Position numbers and translations under genes: made by a program
Notes under the pieces: model-generated
The model's database searches: none
What the model saw: the letters and a program-made list of their open reading frames with translations, nothing else
What the model was told of the DNA's origin: nothing
Origin: Holosporales bacterium
GTDB lineage: Bacteria > Pseudomonadota > Alphaproteobacteria > Paracaedibacterales > UBA11393
NCBI GenBank assembly: GCA_003542655.1
Contig: DPKF01000133.1
Location: 1-9,550 of the forward strand
DNA: 9,550 nucleotides
Reading direction: 5' to 3'
Part shown: one piece after another, positions 7,077 to 9,550 of the stretch
Position numbering within the stretch: position 1 is the first letter of the stretch
Layout of the letters: every line of letters begins with the position of its first letter

Positions 7077-7940
7077 TTACTGTAGCACAATAAAGCGGAG
7101 CTGGTGAAAATCTACGAGAGGTTTTGCCATTAATTCCCCATCTTGCGCTATCACAAGCTCAGCAACAGGAATATTGGGAGGACATATTTGTTCTATGCCA
7201 GATGTTACAAAAATATCGCCCGTTTTCCAGTCTTCGTGACTTTCATTTTTTAAAGATTCAATATATATAACCTTCAGTTGCTCTGTACCTTGTCCTGCAA
7301 GAATAGCTTGTTTCCCTGTATTGTGGTGCCTGACTGGAATGCGGGAATTATGGTCTGTTAGCAGTAAAATGCGCACACGATTGTTGGCTAAACTCTCTAT
7401 TACACGTCCTACCAGACCATCTGGATGACGGGCAATACGATTGATAGGATCCGCCAAATTGTTTTCGGTGACAGCAAATAGTGTTGCTTGTGGGAAGTTC
7501 AATATGGAGCCTAAAACACGCGCTGGATATTTTGTATCTGTCGTTGTATCGATGTTCTCTAATACAGTTTTTAGGGAAAATAAATCCGATATTTGCAAGC
7601 GCAGTGATAGATTTTCAGCTTTTAAGCTATCAAGTTTGCCTTTTAGTGCTGCATTTTCGTGTACTAAATTTGTATACAAGCTATAGTGCTCTATTTGTTT
7701 TTCTACCCAATGAATTGGTAGATAAAATATTTCCGTTATATAGCTGGCAATTGTAGATGTAGTTGTGCTTAAAGACGTATTTTGATATTTATCATAAATA
7801 TAGGACACACTGATAAAAAAGATGATAATCAGTGTAATCAGTCTGACACTCACACTATGATAAACTTGAGCGGCCCTTTTTGCAAAAGGGTTGCTACGTT
7901 GAATACCAACAAGTTTAAATTTAGAAAAAAATGATAGCAT
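7077..7940 (-). CDS. mreC: Rod shape-determining protein MreC
   Basis: A 287-residue protein of the MreC family, which links the cytoplasmic MreB filament system to the cell-wall elongation machinery and acts mainly in the periplasm. Residues about 34-48 form a single transmembrane helix after a basic N-terminus. A coiled coil at about 82-120 (heptads in the HENAALKGKLDSLKAENL region) is followed by the beta domain with GLVGRVIE (175-182), LLLTDHNSRIPV (192-203) and GDIFVTSG (241-248), all typical MreC blocks. The length fits the family, without the long C-terminal tail seen in some relatives. The ATG at 7940 has no clear ribosome site and lies only 16 bases after the 3' end of a tRNA gene. 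mreB is not upstream and no mreD-like ORF follows within the window, so the usual mreBCD cluster is broken up. Confidence 0.92.
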   Translation of the reverse strand: MLSFFSKFKLVGIQRSNPFAKRAAQVYHSVSVRLITLIIIFFISVSYIYDKYQNTSLSTTTSTIASYITEIFYLPIHWVEKQIEHYSLYTNLVHENAALKGKLDSLKAENLSLRLQISDLFSLKTVLENIDTTTDTKYPARVLGSILNFPQATLFAVTENNLADPINRIARHPDGLVGRVIESLANNRVRILLLTDHNSRIPVRHHNTGKQAILAGQGTEQLKVIYIESLKNESHEDWKTGDIFVTSGIEQICPPNIPVAELVIAQDGELMAKPLVDFHQLRFIVLQ

Positions 7941-7956
7941 AATACTTTTTAAAATG

Positions 7957-8033
7957 TGGTGGGCCCGGCAGGACTCGAACCTGCGACATCTCCGTTATGA
8001 GCGGAGGGTTCTAACCAACTGAACTACAGGCCC
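7957..8033 (-). tRNA. tRNA with anticodon CAU, probably Ile2 (lysidine type)
   Basis: The 77-base gene folds into a full cloverleaf: acceptor GGGCCTG/CGGGCCC (one U-G pair), D stem GTTC/GAAC, anticodon stem CTCCG/CGGAG with loop CTCATAA, T stem GCAGG/CCTGC with TTCGAGT, discriminator A and an encoded CCA. The anticodon is CAU, which is used by initiator Met, elongator Met and Ile2. The initiator is ruled out by the paired G1-C72 and by the lack of three G-C pairs next to the anticodon loop. C4-G69 and C5-G68 in the acceptor are features recalled as favouring the lysidine-forming enzyme TilS on Ile2, so I lean to Ile2; elongator Met is possible. Position 26 is C, where a purine is usual. Confidence 0.93.
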
Positions 8034-8039
8034 ACATTA

Positions 8040-8074
8040 AGTATATAAGAACATAAAAGCTGGTATTTGGTCAA
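8040..8074 (-). promoter_or_regulatory. Candidate promoter for tRNA-mreC
   Basis: On the minus strand TTGACC (8069-8074) and TATACT (8040-8045) are 23 bases apart. The overlapping TATATA gives a 21-base spacer. The -10-like box ends six bases before the tRNA, which would put transcription start at the mature 5' end. The spacing is not standard, so the -35 assignment is doubtful. Confidence 0.3.
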
Positions 8075-8108
8075 ATATTTTATCAAAAATAAAATATAAA
8101 AAAGCATA

Positions 8109-8137
8109 AAAAAACCAGGCTATAGGCCTGGTTTTTT
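8109..8137 (-). terminator. Strong intrinsic terminator after hcp, T/A flanked on both sides
   Basis: A perfect 12-bp stem pairs 8109-8120 with 8126-8137 around a 5-base loop. The core is CCAGGC/GCCTGG, flanked by six A on one side and six T on the other. It is 22 bases past the hcp-like stop and separates the T6SS operon from the tRNA-mreC unit. The symmetric A/T flanks would let it work in both directions. Confidence 0.88.
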
Positions 8138-8159
8138 AATTTAGTACGTTCGTATTGTA

Positions 8160-8720
8160 TTATTTTTCAACAGAGCCGCTGCCATAATCAACAAAGCTGA
8201 CAACTTGTCCGGTAGACATGCCATTAGCATCAAAACCAAGAACTGTATTTGTTTTTTTAGTAATATTCATTTTGACAATAACACGTTCTAATTCTTGTTG
8301 AATGCTGCTAATAAAACATTTTTCAAACAAAATTGTTTGTGTTGCGATTGTTTCTCCAACACGAATAATTTCAACTTCACTTAAAGCAACTTTTTTATTC
8401 ATAGCATTTTCTAGTTTTGGCAAGAAACCAAAAACAGGAATAATGATAACAACTTCAGAATGCTTTAAAATTGTAGCCGGGCTCCAAAAACCAACTGATC
8501 CACCACTGGTTTCACAACTATTCTCAGCATACCAACCATGAAGTTCGCAGTGCCTATTAAAGCCAATTCTTGTTGAAAATGTGTGATCATCTATTCTAAC
8601 CATCCATTCAGCAGTTGCTGCTGTTGATTCAATTGGATTATCGCTTTTCTTTTCAACAATCGGTACTGATATGCTTTTTGAATCACTACCAGCTATTTTA
8701 TAATGTATTGTGTTTGCCAT
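8160..8720 (-). CDS. hcp: Hcp-like type VI secretion tube protein
   Basis: The product has 186 residues when read from the ATG at 8720, which has AAGGAG seven bases upstream; the frame's earlier start at 8741 would bury this site and is rejected. Hcp (TssD) forms hexameric rings that stack into the inner tube of the T6SS and carry effectors. The assignment rests on position, directly after tssC as in many T6SS operons, and on the overall beta-rich layout. The C-terminal part (roughly 115-180) aligns by eye with Hcp: a VEIIRVGE strand, FEKCFISSIQQE (like the F-x-x-V-x-V-x-S-x-Q stretch), a conserved VIVKMNI strand and a closing Asp/Gly-rich turn before FVDYGSG. Residues 1-45 are harder to match, and the length is above the common 160-170. 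There is no signal peptide, as expected. A divergent Hcp is the best guess. Confidence 0.65.
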   Translation of the reverse strand: MANTIHYKIAGSDSKSISVPIVEKKSDNPIESTAATAEWMVRIDDHTFSTRIGFNRHCELHGWYAENSCETSGGSVGFWSPATILKHSEVVIIIPVFGFLPKLENAMNKKVALSEVEIIRVGETIATQTILFEKCFISSIQQELERVIVKMNITKKTNTVLGFDANGMSTGQVVSFVDYGSGSVEK

Positions 8721-8727
8721 GATTTTA

Positions 8728-8733
8728 CTCCTT
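8728..8733 (-). promoter_or_regulatory. Ribosome binding site of the Hcp-like gene
   Basis: AAGGAG on the minus strand lies seven bases before the ATG at 8720. It is the strongest ribosome site seen in the window. It decides the start codon against the in-frame codon at 8741 and fits the high output expected for a tube subunit. Confidence 0.8.
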
Positions 8734-8761
8734 AAAATCAAATTAACTTAATTGTTTAAAC

Positions 8762-9550
8762 TTATTTCGCTGGTGGTGGAAGGGTTGCAACAAGACGAAT
8801 ACTTGCAGTTAGTTCTTCCATCTGGAAATGCGGTCTTAAATAAACAACAGCGCGGTATGTTCCAGGTTTTCCCGGTACATCAAACACATCAACACGTGCC
8901 TCACGCAGTGGGTACTTTGCTTTTACACTTTGTGGTGCATCATCGTTTAAAAGAACATAGTTTGCAATCCAGCTGTTTAAATACATTTCAACATTTGAGC
9001 GTGTCATAAAGCTACCAATTTTATCGCGCATGATCACTTTGATATAGTGTGCAAAGCGTGATGCTGCAAGTAGGTAAGGTAGACGCGCTGAAAGTGATGA
9101 GTTTGCATTTGCATCATCTAAGTTATAAACACGTGGTTTTTGTGTTGTTTGTGACCCAAAAAATGCTGCATAATCTGTGCCTTTACAGTGACAAAGCGAC
9201 ATAAAGCCAAGATCAGACAATTCTTTTTCACGGCGATCAGTAATCGCTGTTTCAGTTGGGCACTTAAGTGCAATATCACCGTCAGTAGATTTGAAAGTGT
9301 ATGCCGGTAATCCTTCAACAATGCCACCACCTTCAACACCACGAATTGCTGCGGTCCAACCATATATTGCAAATGCATTTGTGATACGTTCAGCCAAAAC
9401 ATATGCCGGGTTACCCCAACAAAATTTTGAAGAATCTGCACCAGATGCATCTTCGTTAAATGCAAGACCTTCTGCAGGGTTTTTTTCGCTATCATAGGGT
9501 AAGCGGAACAATACACGTGGTAGTGCAAGTGTTACATACCTAGAATCTTC
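8762..9550 (-). CDS. tssC: Type VI secretion sheath large subunit TssC (VipB), C-terminal half
   Basis: The frame runs off the right edge; 262 residues of a protein usually near 490-500 are visible. The apparent start at 9511 (a TTG) is internal, since 13 further in-frame codons continue to the edge. TssC pairs with TssB to build the contractile sheath in the cytoplasm that drives the Hcp tube. Family blocks are unmistakable: LALPRVLFRLPY, YGWTAAIRGVEGGG, DIALKCPTETAITDRREKEL, FMSLCHCKGTDYAAF, ASRFAHYIKVIMRDKIGSF, KYPLREARVDVFDVPGKPG and a closing RPHFQMEELTASIRLVA with a Pro-rich end. It resembles the TssC branch with 'GVEGGG' and 'HCK-TDYAAFF' rather than the Vibrio VipB branch. The Hcp-like gene starts 41 bases downstream, so they form one operon. 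tssB is expected just beyond the window. Confidence 0.97.
   Translation of the reverse strand, partial: EDSRYVTLALPRVLFRLPYDSEKNPAEGLAFNEDASGADSSKFCWGNPAYVLAERITNAFAIYGWTAAIRGVEGGGIVEGLPAYTFKSTDGDIALKCPTETAITDRREKELSDLGFMSLCHCKGTDYAAFFGSQTTQKPRVYNLDDANANSSLSARLPYLLAASRFAHYIKVIMRDKIGSFMTRSNVEMYLNSWIANYVLLNDDAPQSVKAKYPLREARVDVFDVPGKPGTYRAVVYLRPHFQMEELTASIRLVATLPPPAK

Noticed and set aside
7957..8033. Initiator tRNA-fMet
   Set aside because: Position 1 pairs with 72 and the anticodon stem lacks the three consecutive G-C pairs of initiators.
8721..8741. Longer start for the Hcp-like gene
   Set aside because: It would place the strong AAGGAG inside the coding region; the ATG seven bases after that site is far better.
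9118..9528. 136-codon open frame on the minus strand overlapping tssC
   Set aside because: It runs in a different frame of the strongly conserved tssC sequence, has no ribosome site and shows a His/Leu/Val-rich random look.

Overview
The window reads as a chromosomal segment of an AT-rich alphaproteobacterium, probably host-associated (Holosporales- or Rickettsiales-like). Four things point there: strong A/T bias in codons and intergenic DNA, a class I (archaeal-type) lysyl-tRNA synthetase, a GcrA-like N-terminal DNA-binding helix set, and a type VI secretion (T6SS) operon in a small-genome style of sequence. The order-level assignment is inference.

Left part (1-5609): the 3' end of hemE lies on the + strand and ends in a terminator that contains its own stop codon. 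Converging on it is a minus-strand run in the transcriptional order pgi (short-form glucose-6-phosphate isomerase), a membrane-anchored Nudix-like protein, a membrane-anchored M23 murein endopeptidase and lysS. Their gaps are 85, 109 and 61 bases. They could be one loose transcription unit with an extra promoter in front of the M23 gene.

Middle (5610-7076): a 233-base divergent intergenic region with two overlapping inverted repeats precedes a two-gene + strand operon. The first gene encodes a GcrA-like helix-turn-helix protein and the second a DUF6456-like protein. The operon ends at a good hairpin terminator. A 333-base interval follows that has no confident gene; it holds one doubtful 66-codon ORF and a GC-rich patch with a repeated 8-mer.

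Right part (7077-9550): all features are on the minus strand. In transcriptional order they are the 3' half of tssC (T6SS sheath), an Hcp-like tube protein, a strong hairpin terminator, a tRNA with anticodon CAU (probably the lysidine-modified isoleucine tRNA), and mreC only 16 bases after the tRNA. mreC stands without mreB or mreD beside it.

Functionally the window is mostly housekeeping: heme, glycolysis, tRNA charging, and cell-wall shape and remodelling. The accessory or less described parts are the T6SS end, the regulator pair with its palindromic leader, the unusual Nudix protein and the GC-rich patch. I saw no insertion sequence, integrase, CRISPR array or rRNA.
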